Assembly: GCA_024867545.1 (NCBI GenBank)
Contig: JANFNE010000028.1
Coordinates: 1 to 64,000, forward strand
From: Phytopythium helicoides
Taxonomy: Eukaryota; Oomycota; Peronosporomycetes; Pythiales; Pythiaceae
DNA length: 64,000 nt
Direction: 5' to 3'
The notes below the pieces were generated by a model that saw only the letters and a program-made list of their open reading frames with translations, did no database searches and was not told the DNA's origin. The translations under genes were made by a program, and so were the position numbers. This document shows positions 21,325 through 33,000 of the stretch, in pieces (position 1 is the stretch's first letter; every line of letters begins with the position of its first letter).

Positions 21325-24300
21325 CTACAGCAACTGATCCAAGTACCCGCCCTCGCTCGCAAGCTCACGGAATACACCGCCCTCAACAACAGCCAACTCG
21401 CCAGGAACACCAAACTCCACCACCTTACCATCGCTCAACACCATGATACGATCCGAGTCCAGCACCGTCGCCAAGCGATGAGCAATTGTCAACACCGTCG
21501 CGTCCTGGAAGTCTCGCGCAATCATCTCCTGCAGCTTCTTCTCTGTCGCGTGGTCGATCGATGCCGTCGCCTCGTCCATCACCACGATGCGGCTCTTGGT
21601 CAGCAGTGCGCGAGCCATGCACAGCATCTGCCGCTCGCCAACACTGAAGTTCTCTCCGTTCTCGCTCAGCTCGTGCGACAGCTTGCCATCGAGCTCAGAC
21701 ACCTGCTGCTTCATATCCACCTTGTCGAACGCATCCCAGATGTCGGCGTCCGAGAACTCGTCAAACGGGTCGAGGTTGCTCCGGAGGGTACCCTTGAACA
21801 GTACAGGCGACTGCGGGATGATGGACATGTGCGAGCGCAGTGTTCGCAGCGGCATAGTGGAGATGTCGACGCCATCGATGAGGATGCGTCCGGAGACGAG
21901 CTCGTTGATGCGGAAGAGCGCCATGGTGAGACTGGATTTGCCTGCTCCGGTGCGTCCGACGATGCCAATTTTCTCGTTGTTTCGGATATCGAATGACAGA
22001 CCCTTGAGTACTGGTGCTCCGCCTTCCTTGTAGCTGAAGACGACGTTGTCGAACGTGATGGTTCCCTTGGTGGGCCACTCGTGTTGAGGCTCGATAGCGA
22101 GGAAGTTGTTGTTGCCTTCAGGGGTAATGTTGACAAACTCGTGGATTCGCTCAGGACTCACCATCATAATCTCCAACCATGCCCATGCTTGAACTAGAAC
22201 GGCTAACCGACTGTCAATGCTCAAAGCATATGTGAAGGCAATACCAACGATACCTGGAGAGAGCACGGCTCGCAAGTACACTAATGACGATACGATACAG
22301 ATCACAATTGCACACCCAAGAAGCTCCATTCGTAGCTGAAACCACTGTGTAGCAACGTTGTCAGCATACCATGCACGATTGTTGACATCATTGCGAGCAA
22401 AATTCTCATCGAGAATGCGCCGGACACAGTCTGAACCAAATGCTCGAATAGTCACAACACCATCTTCCGACTGAGAAACGTGGCTGAGGACTGGCGAGGA
22501 GGCAACCTTCAGTAGGCGAGAAATCTCACGGGATGGCATCAGATAGAAACTTCCGATGGTCACGTAGATGTAAGCTAAGGGGATCACGAACAGTCCAAGA
22601 ATGCGGACAATGAAGACTGCTGTGGCTAGCTGGTAGCAAGTGATTATAACAATGGCCATGAAACTTCCATACGTGAATGGGAGATCGGTGTCAACAGTTG
22701 CGATATTATCGCCATACCGATTGGTAATTCGACCAATTGGATTCGCATCAAAGAATCGCAACGGAGCACTCAATAACGACTTCGTCATTGAATCAAACAT
22801 GGATCGAGCACCTCGGAGACCAAACGTAGCGATTACGAAACCTCGAGCCAATACCATCAACACACTTCCACCAGACAACAGAGCGTAGATCTCCATGTTG
22901 TACGTCGTCTTCTCTTCATCATAGGCAGCATCTTTCTGTCCAGTCCAGTGACTCAGCCACAAATCACTCGCAATCTGGAAACCTTGCCACGAACTCAAAA
23001 TCACAAACAAAATAACAAAACTCTTGAATCCACCTGAAGCATTGAAGTAATGCGAGAACACTTCAAACGAAACGCGACCGATTTGACGATCTTCATCATC
23101 AATCAAACGACCCTCCGTCGAACTTCCCAACTCAGTCAAATCTTGTGCTACATGTGCCTTTGGGGATGTTGTGGACTTCACGTAGGAGCTACGTGGTTGT
23201 TTCGGATCACGCTTCGACTCTTCCACAGTCACCTTACCATTGTCAATCACAACACGCACGTTGACCGCCTCCGAAGCAATTATATCCGGACTGTGAGTCA
23301 CCAAAATCACAGTCTTGTCCTCCAGCAATCCGCAAATGCACTTGCTGAAGATCTCACTCTGAACAACCGCGTCCACCGCAGCCAACGGAGAGTCCAAAAT
23401 GAAAACGTCAGCATCCGAGTAGCATGCGCGAGCCAAACTCACACGAGCCTTCTGTCCGCCCGAGAGGTTGATACCCTTGTGTCCGATCTCCGTCAAGTCA
23501 CCACCGGGAAACTGTTTGAGATCAGGGAGAAGTCCACATGCGTCCAGCACTTGTTGGTATCTGCGCTCATCAAGAGGATGTCCGAAGAGGATGTTGTCAC
23601 GGATCGACATGTTCTGGATCCACGGTTGTTGTGCATAGTATGCGACGGAGCCAGCGACGAAGACTCGTCCAGAGGTTTTGGTCATCTCTCCAAGAAGAGC
23701 TGCACACAGTGACGATTTTCCGGCTCCGACAGGTCCTTGGACAACGACGAGGTCCCCCTTCTTGATGTTGAGGTTCACGTTACTGAGGTTCGATGCTTCT
23801 TTTGTCCAGCCAAATGATCCATTCTCAATCGAGACGACGACACCATCTGCATTGGGTGTTTGTGCGCGAATGACATCAGTTGGGTCGACTTCGGACAAAT
23901 CGAGGTAGTCTCCCATGCGATCAATCGAAATCTTGGCTTTGAGTGACCTCTGAATAAAATCTGGCAGCTGGCGAAGTGGGCCACGCAACGAGTTGAAGAG
24001 TGCGATTGCAGTGAATACCTTGGCGGCGGTCAATGTCTGCTCCATGGCGAGTGCATAGATTGCAAACGAGATGGTCGAGACAAACAACGGCACCACCCAC
24101 ATAACGAAAATTGAAGTGGATACGCTGTACAGGAATCGGGCCACTTCACGCACCTCTGCAGCGCGTACCTTCATGATCTTGTCCAAGAATTTGCCTTCCC
24201 ACGCATTCAGCTTGACGATCTGGATGGCGTTGAACACCTCCTTGATCACTTTCATACGATCGTCTTTCCGTTTCATCATTGTGTCGTAAGTAGCATGGCT

Positions 24301-25086
24301 TGCCTTGCTGATGAAGAATGTGATGACCATGGAGACAGCGATGACAGCAAGACCAGCAAATGCGGCCGAACCAATGACGTAGTACAGCATGTAGATGGAA
24401 ACACCAATTTGAATAGGCAAAATCCAAACGTTGTTGAACTGGCGGGCCGCCCACATGATACTCGACATGTCGGACGTGAACAGATTTGTGAGCTCGACCG
24501 CCTTGGCGTCGTCACGAGTTTGCTAGCTGCGACGCATGGCCTTGCGAATGAGCAATCCCTTCAGACTTGCCAGCAGTCGGATAGCCATTACGTCGAGAGC
24601 GAACGTGGAGTGAGTTGATAAAAATGCGATGAGAAGACGCGAGGCGAAGAACGCGCTCAACCATCGCGTCAAGTCACTCGCATCGATCTCCGGAGCAGTG
24701 AAAGCATCGATCATGTGGTGCAGCACAACTGGAGCGAACAGATTGCAGGCCGAAATGAGTCCGGACACAAGGCCACACAAGCCGATTTGGACACCATACG
24801 TCGCGATGATGGCTCGCGGGAGCGATCGTCCGTGGTGCTGGTATTGTTCGTGGAAACGCTTGAAAGCGACCGCAGACTGGTTCTCACCCTCGAGCTCCCA
24901 CAGATCGTCCATGTCGAGCTGGCGTTCGTTCCCGGTCTGCATCATGGGGTTGGCATAGCGGAAGAGCAGTCTGGAGATCCATGACGCGGCACTGGGCGAC
25001 GGCAGAGGGGCTGGCTTGGGCTTGGGCTTATCAGGGAAGGTGGCGTAGCCTCGATTGGATGCTTGAGCCAGTGGCGAGTAGCTCAT
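21325..25086 (-). pseudogene. ABCC-type ABC transporter, copy C, single nonsense codon
   Basis: The frame runs the full 1253 codons expected for the B/G/H group with no indels, but codon 188 is TAG (24523-24525) where B and G have Leu in RRSLQ. The stop falls in TMD1, so translation would yield only 187 residues; the rest (from about Met 24468) keeps intact NBD1, TMD2 and NBD2 with all motifs. The lack of other damage implies a very recent loss, an allelic null, readthrough, or a sequencing error. TMD1 groups with copy H, the NBD1-linker with copy B, and a short NBD2 patch with E/F (see findings). It reads divergently from copy D. Confidence 0.85.
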
Positions 25087-25103
25087 GGCTGTTGGCGGTC
25101 GCT

Positions 25104-25120
25104 GGTGAATGCGAGAGTGA
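25104..25120 (-). promoter_or_regulatory. Shared Inr-like start-site motif, copy C
   Basis: Minus-strand TCACTCTCGCATTCACC, one base different from the motif of B, G and H and at the same distance from the start codon. The promoter of the pseudogene therefore looks intact. Confidence 0.55.
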
Positions 25121-25499
25121 GCGCCTTTGCCTTCCCTTCTCGTTGATCCCCGGCGCTCTGGGCTCTATGGTACGCCGCTGTACTGTCACCAATCACCAGC
25201 ACTCTGCGTGATCCTCTTACGGGTGACTGGAGCGATGAGACGAGCTCAAACGCCCGGGGCGCAAACTAGGACTTTACACTACTGTGTATTTACAGTACGA
25301 AGATCGTAATCTCGAAAGTCGCGCACTCATCTAGAGCTGACACCTGCTGCAGGTCACGTGAGCCAGTTGCGTCAGCTATCGCCCCCTACAGTATAGTATG
25401 TCTACATCGAGTCAAAACACACATCACCACCGTTCTCTTCTGCCGAGTGGGAAAGAGAGTGTGCAGTAGAGTATCGTTGTACACATACAGCACATGTAC
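25121..25499. other. Divergent promoter region C/D, C-proximal half
   Basis: Lies between the divergent genes C and D, upstream of the minisatellite. No open frame with a recognisable product. It probably carries regulatory DNA for one or both genes. Confidence 0.4.
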
Positions 25500-25661
25500 A
25501 AATCCACGGCTGTCGTGCGCGGGCACAAGTCCACGGCTGTCGTGCACGGGCACAAGTCCATGACTGTCGTGCACATGTACAAATCCACAGCTGTCGTGCA
25601 CGGGCACATGTCCATGACTGTCGTGCACGGGCACAAATCCACGGCTGTCGTGCACATCTCG
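25500..25661. repeat. 27-bp minisatellite, six copies
   Basis: Six consecutive 27-bp units with the core TCCACGGCTGTCGTGCAC followed by GGGCACAA or ATGTACAA; units start at 25500, 25527, 25554, 25581, 25608 and 25635. Units differ at a few positions and alternate between GGGCAC and ATGTAC ends. Because 27 is a multiple of three, every frame across it stays open, which produces spurious ORFs. It lies in the divergent promoter between C and D. Confidence 0.85.
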
Positions 25662-25891
25662 GGACAATAGTGCCGGCACCATCTCCACAGGTACGTGGTG
25701 CGGGTTGTCGATCACTTATTGACAACAACTTGTCACTACCCGAGACAGTGCCTCGCCGTCAGCGTCGTTCGCGGATCGTTCCCTCCGGCGTCACTGACGT
25801 CAGCACTTCAACGTGGTCAAGTCACTTGACACCATCGGGTGGACGGCGTTGAGTGGTCGACTAGCGTCCACAGTCCACTTCCAGACTCGCC
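25662..25891. other. Promoter region of copy D
   Basis: Leader between the minisatellite and the start of D. TGACGTCA occurs at 25795-25802, a perfect CRE/ATF-type palindrome about 90 bases before the start codon. Its use in this organism is not shown. Confidence 0.35.
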
Positions 25892-28800
25892 ATGAGTGAG
25901 TTAGCACCCGCGATGCGGTCCAAGGCCGCGAGTTACGCGACGTTCGCGCTGCCTGAAGCCAAACGCTCGCCTGAGGACGAGCCGCTGCTCTTTCGGCTGC
26001 TCTTTTCGTTCGGGTCGTCGCTGCTGGCAGCTGGCAACGCGCGACAGCTCCAACAGGAAGACCTGTGGCCTCTGCACGGCCGCAACGACCTCTCGCGAGC
26101 ATTCGATACCTTCGAGCGCAACTTCCGGCGTCTGCACCACCCGTCGCTGGTGCGCGCCATCGCACACACGTACACGCTCGAGTTCGTGATCTACGGGGCG
26201 GCTGCGCTTCTCTCGTCCTTCTGTACCAGCGTCGCAGCGCCGGTCACCCTGTATCGGGTCATCGACGCCTTCACCGCTGTAGAGGTCGATGTGGCGGTCG
26301 TCGTCGGGTGGCTCGCAGCATTCCTCGCGCTCAAGGTTGTGGACGCTGTGGTAGCCGCACACGCCAACTTTCGCCGAGAGACAGTGGTTATCCGACTGCT
26401 CGCCAGCGTCAAGATGCTTGTGTTCCGCAAGGTTCTGCACCGCAGTCCAGCGACTGCAAACGATACCGGCATCGAGCCGCAGACGCTACTGACCGTCGAC
26501 ACAGGCACGCTCATGCACGCCGCGTTCCAGATCAACAACCTATGGCTGCTGCCACTCGAGACGATCGTGATTATGTCGCTGCTGTACGCCACACTGGGTG
26601 TTGCCGCGTTCGCTGGTGCGGCTGTCGCGGTCATGTCGGTGTTGATCGGTGCTGGAGTCGCTCGTTTGTCTGGAGCGACGTACAGCCAGATTATGAGCAC
26701 TCGCGACGTGCGAATGAAGACTGTAAAGCAAGTGCTCGGAGCAATCCAAACTGTCAAGCTAAATGCGTGGGACGCCAAGTTCACTTCCAAGATCCTCGAT
26801 CTACGAGCGATTGAACTTGCATACATCACCAAGTACATGGTGCTGTCTGCACTCACAACTTTCGTTCTGTGGGCGACTCCAATTTTCGTATCTGCGGCTT
26901 CATTCGCTGTGTACGTGCTGGTAATGGGACAGAAGTTGACTGCCGCGAAGGTTTTCACTGCGATTGCGCTATTCAACGCACTTCGTGGTCCGCTCCGGGA
27001 CTTCCCAGGTGCGATTCAGGTTATGGAGCGCGCCAGAGTGGCAGTTGGACGTTTGGACGAGTTCTTGAAGCTGGAAGAGGTAGGTAACCTCGACACCGGA
27101 GCAAAAGAGCAAGGTTTGGACAGCAATATCGCAATATCTGTTTCGGATGGGCGGTTTAGCTGGACAACTTCCGCTTCTGGTGAGGATGACGCTCCAATAT
27201 TGCGGAACGTTAACCTCATTATACAAAAAGGCGACCTAGCCATCGTCCATGGCGTCGTTGGAAGTGGCAAGTCGTCTTTGATTTCAGCAATTCTTGGGGA
27301 TATGAAGAAACGATCAGGAAGTGTGGCCATACGTGGGAGTGTTGCCTATTACTCGCAGCAACCGTGGACCCAAAATGCAAGCGTGCGGGACAACATTCTA
27401 TTTGGGCAGAAGTTCGAGCGAAGCAAATATGAGCGGGTACTAGTCGCCTGCGGACTTGTCCCCGATCTCGCGTCTTTCCCGCATGGTGACCGCACCGAAA
27501 TTGGTCAGAAAGGTGTAACGTTGTCGGGTGGTCAAAAGGCTCGAGTGAGTCTCGCCCGTGCATGCTATTCGGATGCGGATGTCTTTTTCCTCGACTCACC
27601 ACTGGCAGCAGTTGATGCCGTCGTGCAACGTGAGATCGTTGACAATTGCATCGGTGAGCTGCTCAAGACCAAAACTGTCATCCTTGTTACTCACAATCCA
27701 GAGATGATCCAGTCCAGAATTGTCGGCGTCAGAATTCATGTGGAAAACGGCGAGGTGAACGTAACTGAGGTTCCAGAAGCACGAGTGCGGCGAGCCCGTG
27801 GAAGCAAAACCAATTTTGATACGGAAGTTGCAGCAATCCCTGTCGGCGTTGTTATGAGCGCCATGGCTGATACCACGCCAACAGAGAATCGAGAGCAAGG
27901 CCGAGTCTCCAACCTCGTGTTTCTTGAGTACTTCCAGACGTTTGGCGGATTAAAAGTGTGCTTACTGCTAGTTGTGATCGGCTTCTTGGGCCAAGGCTTC
28001 CAGGTCGCAGCCGATTTGTGGCTTAGTGGCTGGACCGGTCAAAAACAAGGTACAAGCCCTGAGTCATCCCCTGAAACCAAGTTCAATATGGAGGTATACG
28101 CACTTCTTGGTGCTGCTGGAGCTGCTATGGTACTGGCACGATCTGCAACAATTGCTTTCGCGGGAATCCGAGCGTCTAAGCACATCTTCAATGCTATGAC
28201 ACGAGGCGTTATGCGCTCCCCACTCCGATTCTTTGACTTAAACCCTATCGGGCGACTTGTGAACCGCTTCAGCGACGACATGTCGGCTGTCGATTTCACA
28301 CTTTCATCATCATTTGGCAATTTCTTCCCAACTTCACTCACCGCGCTGTGTCAACTCGCGGCTGCAGTCTACTCAATCAATCTGTTGCTGGGATTCCTCG
28401 TCCTTCCGCTTTTGTACATCTACGTGCGTCTTGGTGGATTTACTTTGGCACCATCGCGAGAGATCGCGCGGTTATGGCTCTCGTCTCGGTCGCCAGTGCT
28501 GAGCTATGCTAGCGAAATTTCTGATGGTGCCGCTGTGATTCGAGCGTTCGGACCCGCTTTCGTGCAGCGCATCATGGATGAAAATTGTGCTCGCATCTCT
28601 CGCAATTCGCAAGCGTGGTACAGTGAAAATATCACAACACACTGGTTTCAAATCCGCATCAAGCTCCTCGGCTGTGCTACGATTGGAACGGTCATGGCCG
28701 TGGCTTTGTATTTGCGCAACTCGATTGCTCCCGGATTCGTTGGTCTGGCGTTCGCGTACGCTCTGAGTGTCGACAGCAGTCTAGCATTGCTCGTTGAGCG

Positions 28801-29665
28801 CTGGTCGTGGATCGAAGTGAGCATGGTTAGCGCTGAGCGGGTGCTAGAGTACGCGGCGCTCGAGCCCGAGGACGCGAGACAGATCCTTGTGGTCGAGCCA
28901 CCAGCCAACTGGCCAAAGGAGGAGACGGTCACGTTCGAAAACGTCGTCTTTAGCTACAAACCCGGTGATGGACCGGTGCTAAAGAACGTTAGCTTCTCCA
29001 TCGACGCGAAGGAGAAGGTCGGGATTGTTGGGCGAACTGGCGCTGGCAAATCGAGCTTGACGATGGCCCTCTTCCGAGTCAACGATTTATCGAGTGGTCG
29101 TATTATGATTGGTGGCATGGACATCTCAACACTGCCACTCCAGACTCTACGCTCTCGGATCGCCATCATCCCGCAGTCACCCGTGCTGTTCAAGGGAGCT
29201 CTCCGCGAGTATATGGATCCGTTCGATGAGTTCTCGGACGCCGACATCTGGGACGCGTTCGACAAGGTGGACATGAAGGGGAGAATCCTCCAGCTTGGCG
29301 TGGGGCTGGTCTTCCAGCTGAGCGAGAACGGAGAGAACTTCAGTGTTGGCGAGCGGCAGTTGCTGTGTATGGCTCGCGCGCTGCTGACCAAGAGCCGTAT
29401 CGTGGTGATGGACGAGGCGACGGCATCGATCGACCACGCGACGGAGAAGAAACTGCAGGAGATGATTGTGCGAGACTTCCAGGACGCGACAGTGTTGACA
29501 ATTGCTCATCTTTTGTCGACGGTGCTGGACTCGGATCGCATCATGGTGTTGAGCGATGGTAAGGTGGTGGAGTTCGACACTCCTGAAGCTCTCGCAGGCG
29601 ACCACAGCAGCACGTTCCATCTTCTGGCCAAGGAGGCCGGGCGGCTGCAAGGACTCATCCTGTAG
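25892..29665 (+). CDS. ABCC-type full ABC transporter, copy D
   Basis: Intact single-exon gene of 1257 residues, the most divergent full copy. Order TMD1-NBD1-TMD2-NBD2 without TMD0. NBD1 has Walker A GVVGSGKS, LSGGQKAR and VFFLDSPLAAVDA, again Ser where a catalytic acid would be; NBD2 has GRTGAGKS, FSVGERQ, MDEATASID with Glu, and IAHLL in place of the usual IAHRL. The C-terminus (about the last 35 residues, ending GRLQGLIL) is unrelated in detail to the ELASEGGYLDQL tail shared by the others, and segment KGRILQLGVGLVF replaces KQQVSELDGKLSH, so D has partly escaped homogenisation of the 3' end. The start Met at 25892 gives a 15-residue leader before SYATF, like the paralogs. It is the apparent parent of the broken inverted copy at 33912-35135. 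Confidence 0.93.
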   Translation: MSELAPAMRSKAASYATFALPEAKRSPEDEPLLFRLLFSFGSSLLAAGNARQLQQEDLWPLHGRNDLSRAFDTFERNFRRLHHPSLVRAIAHTYTLEFVIYGAAALLSSFCTSVAAPVTLYRVIDAFTAVEVDVAVVVGWLAAFLALKVVDAVVAAHANFRRETVVIRLLASVKMLVFRKVLHRSPATANDTGIEPQTLLTVDTGTLMHAAFQINNLWLLPLETIVIMSLLYATLGVAAFAGAAVAVMSVLIGAGVARLSGATYSQIMSTRDVRMKTVKQVLGAIQTVKLNAWDAKFTSKILDLRAIELAYITKYMVLSALTTFVLWATPIFVSAASFAVYVLVMGQKLTAAKVFTAIALFNALRGPLRDFPGAIQVMERARVAVGRLDEFLKLEEVGNLDTGAKEQGLDSNIAISVSDGRFSWTTSASGEDDAPILRNVNLIIQKGDLAIVHGVVGSGKSSLISAILGDMKKRSGSVAIRGSVAYYSQQPWTQNASVRDNILFGQKFERSKYERVLVACGLVPDLASFPHGDRTEIGQKGVTLSGGQKARVSLARACYSDADVFFLDSPLAAVDAVVQREIVDNCIGELLKTKTVILVTHNPEMIQSRIVGVRIHVENGEVNVTEVPEARVRRARGSKTNFDTEVAAIPVGVVMSAMADTTPTENREQGRVSNLVFLEYFQTFGGLKVCLLLVVIGFLGQGFQVAADLWLSGWTGQKQGTSPESSPETKFNMEVYALLGAAGAAMVLARSATIAFAGIRASKHIFNAMTRGVMRSPLRFFDLNPIGRLVNRFSDDMSAVDFTLSSSFGNFFPTSLTALCQLAAAVYSINLLLGFLVLPLLYIYVRLGGFTLAPSREIARLWLSSRSPVLSYASEISDGAAVIRAFGPAFVQRIMDENCARISRNSQAWYSENITTHWFQIRIKLLGCATIGTVMAVALYLRNSIAPGFVGLAFAYALSVDSSLALLVERWSWIEVSMVSAERVLEYAALEPEDARQILVVEPPANWPKEETVTFENVVFSYKPGDGPVLKNVSFSIDAKEKVGIVGRTGAGKSSLTMALFRVNDLSSGRIMIGGMDISTLPLQTLRSRIAIIPQSPVLFKGALREYMDPFDEFSDADIWDAFDKVDMKGRILQLGVGLVFQLSENGENFSVGERQLLCMARALLTKSRIVVMDEATASIDHATEKKLQEMIVRDFQDATVLTIAHLLSTVLDSDRIMVLSDGKVVEFDTPEALAGDHSSTFHLLAKEAGRLQGLIL

Positions 29666-30041
29666 GACTTCGCCTTCGGCTTGGACGTGCGGTGGTAATC
29701 CGCGCGTGTCCGCAAGTTGAAGCGCAAGCATTCCTCTGCGGAATGCGCGTCATGAAAGTCGGTTCCGAACCCAACCTGGTCCGGCTTGCACATCAAAAGG
29801 ACGTGCCTCCAAAACCCGTTACATCCTTGCGTCTATTGCCCTAATAACATAAATTTCTATACATTAATGCCTCTCATTTCACATACATCCCCTATCCGGT
29901 TGTGAACCCGCCGCGCGACTGATTCATAACCCCAGCGAGCCCGCGCGGTACCCCCACCTCGCCCACTACCACGTCATGGCTTCCACTTGAAGAAAGTGCG
30001 CCTCATGCCGCCGCCAGTCGCCAACCAGCCGCCCGCCGGCC
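29666..30041. other. Intergenic D-E
   Basis: A stretch at about 29715-29805 is related to 35770-35855 upstream of F (GCGCAAGCATTCCTC..GGAATGCGCGTCAT and CATCAAAAGGACG). The match carries several indels, so this flank is an old duplicate. No gene. Confidence 0.5.
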
Positions 30042-33000
30042 ATGCGCAGCTACGCGACGTTCCCCCCGGCCGACGACGCCCAAGCCAATAAGCGCAGCCC
30101 GCTCACCTCCGCGGGCCCGCTCTCGCGGCTCCTGCTGGCGTTCGTCAGCCCGCTCATGCGCACGGGAAGCGCGCGGCAGCTCGAGACGCGCGACTTGTGG
30201 CCGCTGGACGCCGAAAACCGCACGGCCAACGTCTCCAGCGCCTTCCGAGCCACGCTTCGCAGCTGCAATGGGTCGCTGCTGCGCGCCATGCTGCGCACCT
30301 TCGGCGTCGCAGTGCTAGTTAGCGCCGTCGCCACGCTGCTGTCTGTCGCCTGCGCAGTGCTGGCGCCGCTCGTGCTGCACCGCGTGGTGGACGCGATGGC
30401 GGAGCCAGCGGCAGACATGGAGCGAGATCTCACCACTTGGCTGCTCGTTTTCTTCGCTGCAAAGCTCGCGAACGCGCTCGTCAGCGCCCAAGCGAATCTG
30501 TATTTGCAGATTGTGTCCAACCGTGTGTACAATGCATTACGCGCTGTGCTGTTCGAGAAGGCGCTGCGTCGCAGTGCGCGTGGCAAGGGACCTAACAACA
30601 GCGAGAAGAAAGATGGGGATAGTCAAGAGGCTGCAGCCGTCGACCTCGCCAATCTCTACTCCACCGACGTTGGAAACCTGCTCTACTCAGTCTACCAGTG
30701 CAACAACCTCTGGATTCTGCCGCTGCAGATCGGCGTCGTCATCTACTTCCTTTACGCCATCCTCGGCGCCGCCGCCTTCGCAGGACTCGGCGTTATCGTT
30801 CTCACCATGGTCCTTAGCTTCTTTATCGCGCTCATGATTGGCGGTGTGTTCGAGCAAATCATGGCGCGCAAAGATGCGCGTATGAAAGCCATCAAGGAGG
30901 CGTTCGGTGCCATCCAGATCGTCAAACTCAACGCGTGGGAGGACAAGTTTGCTGAGCGGATCCGAGAGCTGCGCTCCAAGGAGCTCGATTCCGTTGGTCG
31001 ATTCGCGTATACCATCTCTGCAACGGTCTTCTTGCTGTGGGCGTCTCCCATCCTTGTGTCAGCGATCTCGTTTGCCGTGTACGCTCTTGTGATGGGTCAG
31101 CAGCTCACAGCAGCCAAGGTGTTCACTTCCATCGCACTATTCAATGCGATTCGCGAACCGCTACGACAGCTCCCGACTGTCTTACAAATGACAATTCAGG
31201 CTGTCGTGTCACTTGGCCGTATCAACGAGTTCCTCGCGATGGAAGAGTACAACTCCAGCAATGTCACTCGCGTCTCAATCGGTGAGACCTCCTCCCTTCT
31301 TTCCCCAGGAGTAGCTGTCTCCATCGAAGACGCCTCGTTCGGCTGGTCGAATGATTCCCCCACGCTCAAGAATGTCAACTTGGAGGTGCGAGAAGGCGAT
31401 CTTGTTGTTGTCCATGGATCTGTGGGAAGCGGCAAGTCGACACTGTGTATGTCTCTGCTTGGTGAGACTCACAAACTCAGTGGTAGAGTGGTGATCCGTG
31501 GCTCAGTTGCCTACTACTCGCAGCAAACGTGGATCCAGAACCTCACAGTTCGTGAAAACATCGTGTTTGGTCTCCCGTTTGACCAGACCAAGTACCAGCA
31601 GGTCATTGAAGCATGCGGACTCCTTCCAGACCTCCAGCAATTGGCAGCAGGTGACTCGACGGAGATCGGCCAGAAGGGTGTTAACCTGTCCGGCGGACAG
31701 AAAGCACGAGTTTGTCTGGCTCGAGCCTGTTATGCGGATGCTGATGTGTACATCTTAGACTCGCCATTGGCAGCCGTGGATGCAGTGGTTCAGAAGGAGA
31801 TTTTCAACAAGTGTATCTGCGGTCTTCTTGCGACCAAGACGATCGTGCTAGTAACACACAACCCGGAGGTCATCGGATCTAGTACCGCCAACTGCAAGGT
31901 TCTGATTGCAAACAACGGCGAGGAAGTCACTGTGACTCGCGAAGCTGTCGTGCGTCCGAGAAGCGAGTACAGGCTTGTAGATGTCACCGAAGAAGTCGGG
32001 GATAGTGACGCAAAGAATGGGGAGGGTTCCGATGATTCAGGGCGGCTGATTGTGGAAGAAGAGCGAGTGGCTGGTCGTGTATCGAAGAGCGTGTACTGGG
32101 CCTACTTCAAGGCTGTGGGCGGTGTACGAGTGTGCGCTTTCCTGCTGCTCGTCCAGTTTCTGTGGCAAGGATTCCAGATCAGTAGCGACTTGTGGCTCAG
32201 CCACTGGACTGGCCAACGTGTGGACGCCGATACTGCGAGTGACCAGAACGTCGACGTCAAGTACAACATCACTGTCTACTCGCTGCTGGGTGCCGGTACT
32301 GCATTCATGGTACTCGTTCGCGTCGTGGTGATCTCATTCCTTGGCCTGAAAGCGTCACGAGAGCTCTTCGAAGCGATGACGAGGGCGTTGCTGCATGCAC
32401 CACTGCGATTTTTCGACACGAACCCAATCGGCCGCATCGTTAACCGATACGGCGATGATTTGACGGCGGTGGACCTGTCAGTGCAGTTCGCCTTTGGTAG
32501 TTTTCTCGCGTACGTGTTCTTCACGACGTGCCAGCTGGCGACTGCAGTGTACATGGTTAGCTTTTTGGGTCTCCTCATCATCCCACTCGTGTACATGTAC
32601 GCGACGGTGGCCAACTACTACCTCGCGTCATCTCGTGAGGTCGCTCGGCACTTCCGTGTGAGCGAGTCTCCGCTCCTGAGCCACGTGACGCAGTCGGAAG
32701 AAGGAGTCGTTGTCCTTCGCGCTTTCGGCAACCGCGCAATCCAGAACGCAGTCGCGGAGAACGTCGCACTGAACGACACAGTCACGCGCGTGTGGGTGGT
32801 CAAGGCGGCCACGGATCAATGGTTTGCGCTGAGGATAGAGCTCGTCGGGTGCGGAGTCGTGACGCTTATTGTGTCTTCGCTTATCTACCTTCGAGCTGTA
32901 CTCTCTCCTGGGTTGGTCGGCTTGGCGTTCACGTACGCCTTGAGCGTTGACGGCGGACTTGCGGGACTTGTACAAGTCTGGTCATGGCTTGAGATTGAGA

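Noticed and set aside
25500..25661. CRISPR-like array
   Set aside because: Units are contiguous with no unique spacers and the genome is eukaryotic; it is a minisatellite.
25402..25728. Small protein with nine-residue repeats across the minisatellite
   Set aside because: A 27-bp repeat keeps all frames open, and similar ORFs appear in several frames, so no coding claim is justified.
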